From the NCBI GenBank assembly GCA_015680685.1, contig MNCI01014546.1:358945-422944 (forward strand): a stretch of 64,000 nucleotides of DNA, written 5' to 3'. This DNA comes from Gnetum montanum. Lineage: Eukaryota; Streptophyta; Gnetopsida; Gnetales; Gnetaceae. The notes under the pieces were generated by a model, which saw only the letters and a program-made list of their open reading frames with translations, was not told the DNA's origin and made no database searches. How positions within the stretch are numbered: position 1 is the stretch's first letter; each line of letters begins with the position of its first letter. A program made the translations under genes and the position numbers. This document shows, one piece after another, positions 34,701 to 46,559 of this stretch.

Positions 34701-35149
34701 ATTAGACCCCATGAATGCTATAGGCCATTTGTTCAGTACTTTTAGTAGTTCCTTTTTTTTTCTTTGTTTAGGTTAGCATTGATAATCACTGGCTTCTTGT
34801 TATTCAAAAATGCATATTATAATGTTGTCGATAAGGCTTTCAATTCTAGTAGTTTTTGTTCCATTGTGTCTTAGATCTCTAGGTATTGCTAGTCTATTTC
34901 TTATTCTTGATTGATTTGAGGGTAGGAGTGTCTTTTCCCTAGCTATTCTAACTTATCTATTTTTGCTACATAGGCACTGATAATTTGCTCTTCAGGTTCT
35001 ATGTACTTATCAAATTGAGTTTCTTCACTTGTAATTAGCCATTGGGTGCCCTCTTGTTGGGTAGCTGCTACATACAAAAAATTTTACACACATCTTATTT
35101 TGACACATCTATTTCTTGCCTTGGTCTCCTCTTGTTTGATAGCCTAGAT
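34701..35149 (-). other. Decayed linker between protease and reverse transcriptase, copy E
   Basis: Parallels 39976-40490 in copy C. Poorly conserved and broken by stops; no domain recognised. Confidence 0.4.
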
Positions 35150-35570
35150 TCTTTACATGCAATGGCACCCATTATCGCTATATGTGATACATGAAACTCT
35201 TCTTCTTTGTATGATTTTAGCCTCATCTTCTTTGGAAATTTCCAAAGAAAAATCATGAATTTTGAGCTTAGCATCCATAGTGCTAAGCCAGGCTCTTCCC
35301 TTGATAATTGGAAATTCTCCCTTGTTTTTTTGCACATGAATAACTAGAAAATCAACAAGGTAAGACTTGCCACTACTGGTAGTAATCACATCATCCACTT
35401 GTCTAAGTGGAATTGTGATTAACTAGCCTACAAGATCTAAGCGAATGTTACTTTTCTTTAGTGGTGGTAGGTTCTAGGCCTGATACATGTCTTGAGATAT
35501 TAGGTTCATTCTGAACCTAGAATCCAATAGAGCTTTGCATGGGTTTTGTCCTACTATTTGGAGATAAACT
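35150..35570 (-). pseudogene. pro: Aspartic protease of copy E, active site mutated
   Basis: KSYLVDFLVIHVQKNKGEFP and IIKGRAWLSTMDAKLKI (35365-35265) are the C-terminal flap and conserved GRAWLST segment. The active-site region reads CKALLDSRFRMN (about 35545-35510) where copy C has ALLDSGSRVN. A glycine-to-arginine change (GGG to AGG) would abolish catalysis. Confidence 0.65.
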
Positions 35571-38120
35571 AAGGGACTTCCTAGATTAGTTCTCTTCTAT
35601 GATAGAGCCCCCACATTAACCCAATGAGTTATTGTTTAAGTGAGCATGATAATTGTGACATTTAATCATGATGAAGTTGGAGGCTTACTATGTTGAGAAG
35701 GAATTAATGTAGATGGGGTGGAAGTAGGCATATTCCCCATCTGGGGAGCCTTTTCTAGACTCATTTTGAAGAACGATCATTTCCTACATTGAGACTTGTA
35801 GGTAACACTCTCCTCATGCATATTAATAGCCATGGTAACATTCTTTTGCTGTGGTTGTGGTAGTTGCATAACAAGAGGTAGCAATAATGGTAGTGGATTT
35901 AGGTGTTGATTAGAATGACTAGTTGTTGGTGTATCCACATGTGAGTTTGGGTTTGTTCTTGGCAGCATTGATTTTTGGTATTCTATTGGATAATACTATG
36001 GGGTTTGAATAGTTACATTACCAAGTGATACTAGACATTAAAAAAAATATCTATATGGATCCATCTATCTGTATGGATATTTTTAGTGAGGTGGTATAGC
36101 CCACACTTGAGGTTATTGCCACTACTGATAATAGTACTCTTATGGCTGTGGCAAGGTTTCACTAGGATAATACATTGGTTGAAGGTTCTGTCGATAGTTA
36201 CCTTGAGGATAAGGTAACTATTTAGGCATCTATCTTTTAACAAATTTGGGATTAAGTGCATATGCCCCTATCTCTTATAGATGTGTCATGATTTGGAAAC
36301 ATCCCTTGGGATGTTCGTACTGATACATAGTGCAACCTTCCTCATCTACAGAGCTGGTGTTTGAGCACTTAGCCATTGAAGCAACTTTGCCTTTCTCGAG
36401 GGCTTGCTCAATTCTTTCCTTCACAATCTTTAATGCAATTATAAATGTCTCATCAACAAAATCCCATAATTTCTCTACTTTGGTTGCAATGTTACTTGCA
36501 GATTTTTGGATTAATAGAGTCTTTTTCTAGATGGTTTGATCCAAGGTTTCCTCCTCTTATGTATCAAAAACTCATGCATCTCTTTCTCAAATTGATGAAT
36601 CTTTGTTATACTCTTTAGATGATTTCCTCTTTTTTAGCTCACCTTCTTCTTTTGGCACTTAATCAATTAGTCTTTGGATGCGATGGGAAATTATTTCTGG
36701 TAACTTGTCTTTGGTGTAAACCTTAAGAGTTTCTCTAGTTTTGCTTCATAGCCCATCTACAATGTGCCTAAGTTGTTCCCTTGGTAAAAATCCATGGCCT
36801 AGGCATTTGTGCAATAGTGAATAGTATCTACCCATTGCTACATCAAGGGTCTCATAAGTCCCTTACTTCCATCCTTGGATTTTTTTCTTTAGGTTGGTCA
36901 CTTATGAATAGGTTTGATATTTATCATTGAAGAGTTCGAGCATGGTACTCCAATGTCTGATTAATTTATGTTCTAGTGACCTGTACCAACTCTCCACCTC
37001 CTTCACAAGCGTTCTAGAAAAAGACTTCAATTTTTGCCAATCACTTTCGATATTTTGAAGGGCATAGGCATTGTGGAAATCTTGAAGGTGGTGTTGTGGG
37101 TTAGCATTATAGCCACCTTCAAATCTTAGCATGTTGTTTATGTCTAGCCATTTGATTTAGCTATCTCTCATGTGCCTAGTTTGTATGTGAACAACTTCCT
37201 CAATGTTTATCATGCTTCAAGTTACCATGAGGGGTTCATCATTGTCGTTAGGTTTGTATGCTATATTGTAGCAGTGACCCCTTCTATGCTCATACCTTTC
37301 TTAATCCTCTCTTCGATCCCTTCGTCTCCTTCATTCATATTCTTCATCTTTAATATTAGAGTTTCTTGAATATCAGTCATGATAGTCATGAGTCCTTATT
37401 TTTTTCCTATCATAGTCTTGGTACTTGTGTGATATTTGTTAGAGTCCATTGATGATTGTGATGAGGTAGCAAGAGAATGATGCTAGCATGTTCTCCTTTC
37501 ATAACACTTGTATGTTTATTTTTAGGATTTTTCAAGAACCCTTGGCCTTGAGTCCCACTTATACTTTAAGTTAGTAGCCTCCCCCTTCAGTGTCTCTGCT
37601 AGAGTGAAATGAAGTTGGGCTTTGAAAAGTTCCTCAAGTCTGATGATAGGTGTTTTTGAAGGCTCCTCATGACTTTGGTAGAGTTGCTTTGAAATAAATG
37701 CATCAGCATCAAGTTCTTCCAAGACAACAGAAGTGTTGAACTACTTCCCTTTGTTGTGTACCTGTTTGATCTCCATGGTAGCGTCTCTTCTCATTTGCTC
37801 CTTGTGGATTCATAGGATCTTGTCATGTGCTAAGTCATATGATACCCTTTATGGATTTGGTTCAATTGCATTCCCCTTCAGGTAGTTTGGAGCAAGTTAA
37901 GTGCTGCACATTCTGGAGGCAAGACTATGTTGCCTTGCATGTTCCTCCACCTCATTTGATTGTCCTGATGAAAGATGAAAGTGAAGTCTTGATTATAAGG
38001 ATCAATGTAAGCATAAGTGATTCTTATTTGCATTGGCATCCCTCATTCTTCTTCATCAATGATTTTGTTATTACTTTTTCTTATCTCCTTGGTAGGTGGT
38101 GATGTATCTTTGTTTGAGGT
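35571..38120 (-). pseudogene. gag: gag of copy E, broken
   Basis: N-terminal module: MPMQIRITYAYIDPYNQDF, then QMRWRNMQGNIVLPPE (38039-37920) and VLEELDADAFI (37720-37690). Arg/His-rich linker (37480-37300). Capsid-like region FEGGYNANPQHHLQDFHNAY then SDWQKLKSFSRTLVKEVESW (37130-36990). Zinc-knuckle-like motif near 36300, and a Pro/Tyr-rich tail down to the protease. Collinear with gag of A and C. Confidence 0.65.
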
Positions 38121-38250
38121 GATGTTTGTGACTTAAGACATTGGTTAAGTGTGTACACTTGTTTGTGCTTATTAAAAATTAAGATTTTGACTTTGGATTT
38201 CTGATACAATGAACTTTGAAAAACTCAATTACTAAGCATAGATTGACTTG

Positions 38251-38269
38251 TCCCTAGTAATGGCGCCAA
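38251..38269 (-). promoter_or_regulatory. Primer-binding site of copy E
   Basis: Minus strand TTGGCGCCATTACTAGGGA. The first eight bases match the tRNA-Asp complement exactly. It is the best-preserved primer site on the minus strand here. Confidence 0.65.
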
Positions 38270-39140
38270 TGATGAGTGGTGGAGTAGTCTAACACCCAAC
38301 CATATGGGATACCAGTGTTCACGCGTAGCTTGGTTGAGTTTCATAGATAAGGCAATGTGATTATGTTAGTAATTGATTAAGCTCGTGATCATTGTCTTCC
38401 CATGTCAACTAGTAAAAATTAATGTGTATGGTTTAACTCATAGTGAGGTGTATGATAATTGATGTTGTATTGGCCATCTTACTTCTAGTAGACATTGTAA
38501 AGAGTGAAAATAATTCTATGTCTAAGTTTAACTAAAGAAATAAAGGAATCTAATCTATCCTAGGCAATGGAAATCCATTCTTGACTCTTTGCACACATCT
38601 TGGACTTATGTAATTGTTACTAGGATTACCAAGAGATAATACTACTGGATTATCAAACAATCACACTTTATGCTTGGAATCAGTTGTATCCATCCTACTT
38701 AATAACAGTAATAGTAAAGTGTATGTGAAAGTAAATCAATAACTAGGGAAATAGTAAACATTATACTAAGTTAAAATAGTAAACATTAGTCTAAGTAAAT
38801 AGTAAAAACTAAGTGGATGTTGTAATGGTGAAAGTAATCTTGATCTTTATTTCTGTTCACACTTGCATCCAAGTACAAGATGCTTAAATAAAGACTTTGT
38901 ACAATTACTTCACACCACATTACGGGCATACACTACTAAGTGCTAAGTACTAAAATTAAGGAAACAAACTGATAGAGTTTTGCTAAAGAGAAATGAAATT
39001 GTTGTTTGGACGGTGCCTAAGTGTTGTAATTATAAGCTTGCATGTGTCCATGATATTGGATATTTGACATTGTAGCTTGTGCCTCGATATTAGGGATTTG
39101 ATATCATAGCTTCGATGCCTTTCAAAAATGTGATTTATCA
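38270..39140 (-). repeat. Orphan LTR (5' LTR of copy E)
   Basis: 871 bases, TGATGAGTGG to TTTATCA in plus-strand reading. It differs from both C LTRs at many diagnostic places. A primer site and gag follow on its left, so it is a 5' LTR. No matching 3' LTR exists to its left. On its right the minus-strand reverse transcriptase of copy C begins at once. Confidence 0.7.
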
Positions 39141-39975
39141 TTCTTTGTGAGTTCTACAAGTGGTTTGGCTATCTTTGAAAAGTTTTCAATGAACCTCCTA
39201 TAGTATCTTGTATGACCTAAAAAGGATCTTACATCTTTCACTATTTGTAGTCCTTGAGTAATATTTTGGATGATCCTTATCTTTTCAGGATCTACCTCTA
39301 TACCCTTTTGGGAGATTTTATGTCCTAGCACTATGCCTTCTTGGACCATGAGATAGCTCTTATGCTAGTTGAATTTCATATTGATTTAAACACATCTTTT
39401 AAGTACCTACTCCAATTGATTGAGTGCTTGTTTGAAATCTACTCCTTGCATGGAAAAATCATCCATAAATACTTCAACACCATTGCCTATGTACTTCTGG
39501 AAGACACTTAATACTAGTCTCTAGAAGGTGGTTGGTGCATTATAAAGACTAAAGGACATCTATCTGTAAGAAAATATTCTCCATGGACTAGTGAACATTG
39601 TTTTCTCTTGGTTTTCAAGTGTGATGCAGATTTGATTGTATCCACTATATCCATCTAGAAAACTATAATACTCATCTACTGTAATTGTGTTCAAGACCTG
39701 ATCAAAAAATGGAAAAGGGAAGTGATCCTTGAATGTGGAAGAATTCAACATTTGGAAGTTAATTTAGATGTGCCATTTGCCCTCCTTCTTTGGAACAATC
39801 ACTAAAGAACTGATCCATTCACTACCTGCAATAGGATAAATAAATCCTACCTTTAGTAACTTCTCTAATTCTTACTTGACTGTCTCCTTTAGTTTAGGAT
39901 TGAACCTTTGTTGAGGTTGGTGTCTTGGTTTGACTGTAGGATTAGTATAGATCTAGTGTTGAAAAATTCGTGGAT
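39141..39975 (-). pseudogene. rt: Reverse transcriptase fragment of copy C
   Basis: Reads QRFNPKLKETVKQELEKLLK, SLVIVPKKEGKW, then FKDHFPFPFFDQVLN and SFLDGYSGYNQICITLENQE (39735-39600). It continues with VEVFMDDFSMQGVDF (catalytic Asp pair, near 39450) and GIVLGHKISQKGIEV then VRSFLGHTRYYRRFI (39335-39190). This is the Athila/Tat type of Ty3/gypsy reverse transcriptase. It stops abruptly against the orphan LTR, before RNase H. Confidence 0.75.
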
Positions 39976-40489
39976 CAATTCTCATGATCTCATCATAAGA
40001 CCACGAGAATGCTATAGGCCATTTGTTAAGCACTTCTAGCAGTTTTCTTTTCTATCATTTTTCTAGGTTAACATTAATAATTACCAGCTTCTTATTGTTC
40101 AAAAATGCATATTTTAATGTTTCCAGTAGGCCTTTCAATTTTAGTAGTTCTAGTTCTATTGTATCTAAGATCTCTAGGTGTTTCCAGTCTATTTCTTCTT
40201 CCTAATTGATTTGAGGGTAGAAGTGCCCTTTTCTTAGTTATTCTAACTTATTAGTTTCTACAATGTAGGTACTAATGATTTATTCTTCTGGTTCCATGTA
40301 CTTGTTAGATTGAATTTATTCACTTGTAATTAGCCATTGGGTGCCCTCTTGCTGGGTGGCTACTGCATACATGAAATTTTGGACACATCTTGTTTTGACA
40401 CATCTATTGCATGCCTTGGTCTCTTCTTGTTTATTAGCCCAGATTCTTTGCATGCAATTGCACCCATTATTATTGTATGTGATACATGG

Positions 40490-40850
40490 AACTCTTTATT
40501 CTTGTATGATTTTGGCCTTATCTTCCTCAAAAATTTCCAAGGACAAATCATAAATTCTGAGCTTAGCATCCATGGTGCTAAGCCAGGCTCTTCCCATGAT
40601 AATAGATAATTCTCCCTTATTTTTCGCCACATGAATGACTAGAAAATCAGTAGGGTAGGACCAGGTACTAATGGTAGTAATCACAACATCCACTTGTCCA
40701 AGTGGAACTGTGATTGATTGGTTTGCAAGCTCTAAGTGAATGTTACTTTTCTTTAGTGGTGGTAGGTGGAGGCTTGATACATGTCTTCAGATATGAGGTT
40801 TACTCTAGACCCAGAATCTAGTAGAGCTTTGCATGGTTTTTGTCCTACTA
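40490..40850 (-). pseudogene. pro: Aspartic protease of copy C
   Basis: Active site PCKALLDSGSRVNL (about 40840-40800), the classical Asp-Ser-Gly triad. Then SYPTDFLVIHVAKNKGELSI and IMGRAWLSTMDAKLRIYDL (40660-40550). Compare copy E, where the triad is mutated, and A, which has Asp-Leu-Gly. Confidence 0.65.
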
Positions 40851-43445
40851 TTTGGAGATAAACTAAGGGACTTCCTTGATTAGTTCTTTTATGTTGGAGA
40901 GCTCTTGTCTTAATCTAATGAGTTATTGTCAGAGTGATCATGACAGTTGTCACATTTGAACTTGATGAAGTTGGAAGCTTACTACATTGAGAAGAACTGG
41001 ATGTATATGGGGTAGAAGTAGACGTGTTCCTCATCCATTGAATCTTTTCTAGGTTGCAATTCATAGGTAATCATCTCTTCATGCATATTAACCACCCTAG
41101 TAGCATTCTTCTATTGTGGTTATGACAATAATTCTCCCTGCAAAACAAGAGGTGATACTAGTGGTAGCAAATTTAGGTGTTGATTAGAATGGCCAGCTAT
41201 CTATGGATGCACATATGAGTTTGGGTCTATCCTTGGCAACATCGATCTATGATATTCTACTAGATAGTATTATGGGATCTAAGCAACTACATTAACAAGT
41301 GATATTGGATGTTAGATAAAATATCCAGATGGATCTGGCTATCTGTAGAAATATTATTGGCATGGTGGTGGCATAGCTCATAATTGAGGCTATTGCCATT
41401 ACTTATAATAGTGCTCTTATGACTACAACAAAGCTTCACTAGGATAATAGATTGTTTGGAGGTTTTGTCAATAGTTAACTTGAGGATAAGGTAACTATTT
41501 GGGCATTTGATTTTTAACAAATTTGGGATTAAGTGCATATGCCCTTGTCTCTTGTAGATGTGCCATAACTGGACAACATCCCTTGGGATGTTTGTACTGA
41601 CACATAGTACAACCTTCCTCATTTTTGGAGTTGGTGTCTAAGCACTCAGCCACTGAAGAAACTTTGCCTTTCCATCCAAACTATTTCTTTTTCCTCTTGT
41701 CTTTTCCTTTTCCAAAGGCTGCTCAGTTCTTTCCTCCATAATCTTTAATGTAGTTGCAAATTTTTCATCAATAGAATCCCACATTTTCTCTACTTTGGTT
41801 GTGATATCATTTACAAATTTTTGGATCAATAAAGTATTTTTCTAGATGGCATGATCTAAGGTGTCTTTCTCTTGTGTATCGTAGACTTGTGCATCTCTTT
41901 TTTGAATTGATGGATCTTTATTATACTCCTTAGCTGATTCCCTCTTTCTTAGCTCATCTTCCTCGTCTGCCACTTGGTCGATTAGTCTTTGTATGGGATG
42001 GGTGGTCATTTTTGATAACCTGCCTTAGGTGTAAACCCCAAGAGTCACTTTGGTTTTACTTTGTAGTCCATCTACAATGTTTTTGAGCTATTTCCTAGGT
42101 GAAAATCTATGGCCTAGACATGTGCAACAATGAATAGTATCTTTCCATTACTACATCAAGGGTCTCATGAGTCCCTTGCTTCCATCCTTATATTTGTTTT
42201 CTTAAGTTAGACACTCGTGAATAGGTTTGATATTTATAATTAAATAGTTCTAGCATGGTATGCTAGTGTCTAATTGATTTAGGTTCCAGTGACTTGTACT
42301 AGCTCTCAACCTCCTTCATAAGTGTTTTGGAAAACAACTTTAATTTTTGCCAATCACTTTTGATGTTTTTTGTAAGGCGTAGGCATCATGGAAAGCTTGT
42401 AGGTGATGTTGTGGATTAGCATTATAGCCACCTTCAAATCTTGGCATGTTGTTCATGTCTAGCCATTTGATTTAGCTATCCCTCACATGCTTGGTTGGGA
42501 TGTAAATAGCTTCCTGATGTTGATCATACTGTGAGTTACCATAAGGGATTCATCATCTTAATCGGGTTCATGTGCTTTGTTGTAGTAGTACCCCCTTTTG
42601 TGCTCATCCCTTTCATGATTTTTGTGATCCCTTCATCTATGTTGCTCATATTCTTCATCTTTCAACTTAGATTATCCTAAATAATAGTCATGATGGTCAT
42701 GGCGGTCATGAGTTCTCCTCTCTTCCCTATCATGGTCCTTGTATGTTCGCCTTCTTCTTTCAAAGTCTTTTGATGATCATGAGGATGCAGATGAGGCAGT
42801 AGGAGAACAATGTCAGCTTGTCCTCCTATGGTGACTCTGATGTTCATCTCTATGGGATCTAGTAGAAACTTTTGGCCTTGAGTCCCGCTTGTACCTTGAG
42901 TCTTTTTCCTCCTACCTAAGCTTCTTTGCTAGTTCAGAGTGATTTATTCCTGATAGGTTCATACAATTAAATGATAGGCATTTGTGATTGGAACTCATGA
43001 TTGTGGTGGAATTGTTCAGCAATGAATGCATCCCCATCAAGCTCCTCCAAGATAATAGTAGAATTAACTATCTTTCCTTTGTCTTGTTTATGTCTTACCT
43101 CCATGGCTTGGTTCTTCCTTAACTGCTCCTCCGTAGGCTCATATGGATGGGTCATGTATTTGGTTTCATGATACCCTTTAATTTCTTCACTTAGTTTCAT
43201 CCCCTTGAGAGAAATTTGGAGCATAATGGGCGCTAAACAGTTCGATGGTAGAACAACATTCCCTTTCAAATCTCTCCACTTGATTTATCCATCTTGATGA
43301 AAGGTGAATGTGAAGTTGGAATAGTAAGGATCACAATGAGCATATGAAATCCTTATCTACATCAGCATAGTTTAGTCTTCTTCTTCTTCAATTCTATCAC
43401 TACTTCTCTTTAGTTCCCTGGTAGGTGATGTAGTATTCTTGGTTG
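40851..43445 (-). pseudogene. gag: gag of copy C, broken
   Basis: N-terminal module: FTFTFHQDG then IKWRDLKGNVVLPSN (43310-43240), PYEPTEEQLRKNQAMEVRHK (43150-43090) and STIILEELDGDAFIAEQF (43070-43015). Arg/His-rich linker (42850-42600). Capsid-like region (42440-42240). Coiled-coil-like IQKFVNDITTKVEKMWDSID (41827-41770). Zinc-knuckle-like region near 41590. Stops throughout. Upstream it is separated from its own leader by element D. Confidence 0.65.
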
Positions 43446-43484
43446 AAGCTATGTTATATTTTTTTAGATGTTTGTTTTAAGTAT

Positions 43485-44289
43485 TAATGAGTTATCATTT
43501 TGTTGGCCATGATATTGCATACGTGATATCACAGCCTATCTCCTCATCTATAAATAAAAGGTAGGCAGATTGGAGTTCGGTGTGTTAAGTTTTGATTTTA
43601 GCTCTTAGTGTTAAAGTAGGGACGTTTTATTAGTTCTTATCTCAACCTTTTTCTCCTAGTGCATGCCCACAGTGTGGTGATTGTAATTGTACGACATCCT
43701 TATTCAAGTGTGATGTACTTGGACATGCACATGACCGGAAATAAAGGGGGGGATTACTTCATCATTGTAGCATTCACGTAGCTTAATTATTTATTTAATT
43801 ATTATTTACTACTTTCTTAGTTAATCTCTCTTCACCCTAAACTCCTGTTAACGCGGAATGAGTATGACTTGATTACGAGCATTTACGTGTGACTACTTGG
43901 TAACCCAGTAGCATACCTAGGATCTGCACTTGGTAATCCCAGTAGTAGTCATGCATGAAGTCCAAGATGTGTATGGATGATTGAGAAATGGATGCCCATC
44001 GCACTTAGGCTAGTTTAGACTCTCTCACCCTCTCTCTCTTTTAGCTTAATTAATATTATTTTCCATTATCTCCAGGAGTAGTAGTAGTATAGGAACATAT
44101 CATACACCTCACTCTAGACTAAACCATATGTGACAAAGTTAACACTAGTCCAGATGCGAAGATAGTGAACTACGACCTAAGAATAACTATCTAGATACCA
44201 CAATTAGTCCGTCTGCGGAGTTCGACCATATCATGCGTGAGATGCTCATATTCGTATGGTTGAGTGTAAGGGTACCTCATCACTCATCA
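43485..44289 (+). repeat. 5' LTR of element D
   Basis: 805 bases. Starts TAATGAGTTATC (TG changed to TA), ends CACTCATCA. TATA box TATAAATA at 43549-43556, only about 65 bases from the LTR start, preceded by GCATACGTGATATCACAG. Confidence 0.8.
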
Positions 44290-44307
44290 TTGGCACTGTT
44301 GCTGGGA
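44290..44307 (+). promoter_or_regulatory. Primer-binding site of element D
   Basis: TTGGCACTGTTGCTGGGA directly after the LTR; tRNA-Asp type with a few substitutions. Confidence 0.65.
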
Positions 44308-44431
44308 ATGGTGCTAGTTATCTAGATTAGTTATATCATACAAGGACATTGTACAGAAATGAACGATATATCTTTTAGGAAGAAAATAATTATAAAAAGT
44401 CACATATAAATTCACACACAATTGCACAACA

Positions 44432-46417
44432 ATGCCTCTCCTACAAGACTATGATAATGTCACATCTAGTGAGGAAATTCATTGGAGAACCAATGAATTA
44501 TATGATAATGAAGATTGGAGTATGCAACCTGAGGTGGGGGTTTCTTATAAACATAAATGAAAGCAACGTCATCCCTACACATGAAAGCATAACTTACTCG
44601 ATGACGATGAATCCCTACTAGCCACTACAAGCCTAATGCAAATACAAGAGGCTATTCGAATCTCCCGTATGCATCGTAAAGAGAGTCACCTACCCAAGCT
44701 TGATTTAAACAACTTTCCCAATTTCTCAGGAGGCTATGACTTAGATCCACAACAACATTTACAAGCCTTCTATGATGCTTGCACATGGAACAACATTGAT
44801 AATAGTTGGCAAAAACTCAAACTCTTTCCTATGACACTCATTAGCCAAGCAAAAGTATGGTATAGATCATTAAAACCAAATTCAATACAATGTTGGCCAA
44901 CAATGGTAGAACTTTTTAATGAAATATATCAAACTTATGTAAGAGTGTCAGCCTTGAGGAAACAAATCCAAGAGTAGAAACAAGCACAACATGAACCCTT
45001 GGACATGGCCTTAGAAAGATATTATGCACTGTTAAACAACTGTCCAGGCCATGAATTTTCCGATGAAGGACTAATGTACCATATTATTGATGGGCTTCGT
45101 AATGCAACAAGAGAAACCCTAGGGATGTATGCCCAAGGTCAACTATACAAACTATAAACCCATCAATTTCAAGAGCTTATTAAGTGGGTGGCAAAAGAGA
45201 AAGGAGAAATGGCTAGATGGGAGAGTGTTAAAAAACATCAACGAGACCAAAATATCAACTTAACAGAGGTCCATAATCATAAAAAGGAGAAATTAACCTA
45301 TCTCAAGGAGGAAGAACTATCTTTGCCAATACAACAATCCTTAGAGGAAGTCGAGGCAAAGATCAATAAGATGTTGGAATGGACGCATAAAAATTGTGGA
45401 GAATATATTGATATTATTGGAGATAGAGTTTTGACAAACTGAGAAACAGGACAACATATCATTAGACAATCGGAAAGAAGGGATAAGGAAGAAAAGGGCT
45501 CAATTTCCAATCATACGTATGAATGCAACATTTGCCTATACGATCACCCCAAGGGCCAATGCCCAATCTTGTTACATCTATATGAGCATTGTGGAAGCAC
45601 ATTACACCCAAAGTTCGTACAGAGATACTGTGTTCGATCACAATGGCAACAATCCGAGTCATGGGGGAAGCCACCCCTAAACTGGAGACACCCTTCATAT
45701 AATCCGAATCCAAATGCTTATCTGGTCTAACATCCTGTTTTCCCAACTGGATCAACATACTCGATCTCACCGCATTATTATTCTCCTCAATACTATCAGC
45801 CCATGTCCTCAACACAATCACCGCCTTGTATACCTTACACTCCTCCTAAATTTCAACATTCTCATCCTTTCCCTTCTTCTACATCGCCACCAACTGTTCC
45901 TGAAGTGTCTACACCACAACAACAACCCACGAACGTTACTTGTGCTACTATTGCCAACAACTGTGAGAGACCTCCTCAACATCAAAGGCATCCCTTCTTT
46001 AGACATGACTGTAGGAAGGGATAACATAGTCCCAAGGCCAATGCATTCTCCAACTCAGCACAAGTCCAACACTGTGGTACATCCTTCCCTTCAAAATCAA
46101 CGCCTCGTGTCACTTCATTAGGGCCACCAATTAACACTCCAACAACCATATGGCCCAATGAATATAGCCATGGAGAGCGACATCTTGATCCTTGCATACC
46201 ATCTCACAGTCGCAAGTATCATAGTGGATCAACTCGTTATCCGGGAACCACATATTACAAATTTCCCCACTATGCTTACTATAATCAAGTGTGTGAACCC
46301 CAATGGGGTAGGTATGACCAAGTTTCAATATTTCCAACATGCAAAGATTCTCATCTTTTATTTATTAATCCTTACCATGCTCAACCATTTAGTTATGGGG
46401 GATATCCCCCATTTTAA
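44432..46417 (+). pseudogene. gag: gag of element D, one frame with several stops
   Basis: ATG at 44432 (MPLLQDYDNVTSSEEIHWRT) to TAA at 46415-46417, 661 codons in a single frame broken by roughly seven stops (TGA, TAG, TAA), no frameshift. It lacks the N-terminal module seen in A, C and E. Capsid-like region: LPKLDLNNFPNFSGGYDLDP, then WQKLKLFPMTLISQAKVWYR (44690-44880). Zinc-knuckle-like CNICLYDHPKGQCP (45529-45570). A Pro/Ser/His-rich stretch and a Tyr-rich tail end in FSYGGYPPF. No protease follows. One of the two best-preserved coding units of the family. Confidence 0.7.
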
Positions 46418-46429
46418 TGATAAGCAGGA

Positions 46430-46540
46430 TTAATAAATATTTTTCATTTTCTTTAATTTCACAATTTTTGTTTTCCAGTTTTTCATTTTCCAATTTCTTG
46501 TTTTATCTTTTTTTCTTTTTTTCTTTTTATCTTTCTATAA
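46430..46540 (+). other. Pyrimidine-rich tract of element D
   Basis: T-rich run with C on the coding strand, directly after gag. Counterpart of the tracts in A and C/E. Confidence 0.45.
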
Positions 46541-46559
46541 GTAATCTCATCTATGAATA

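Noticed and set aside
45714-46121. 135-codon ORF inside the gag region of D
   Set aside because: Out of frame with gag, which has consistent domain order in the frame from 44432; a shadow of the Pro/His-rich region.
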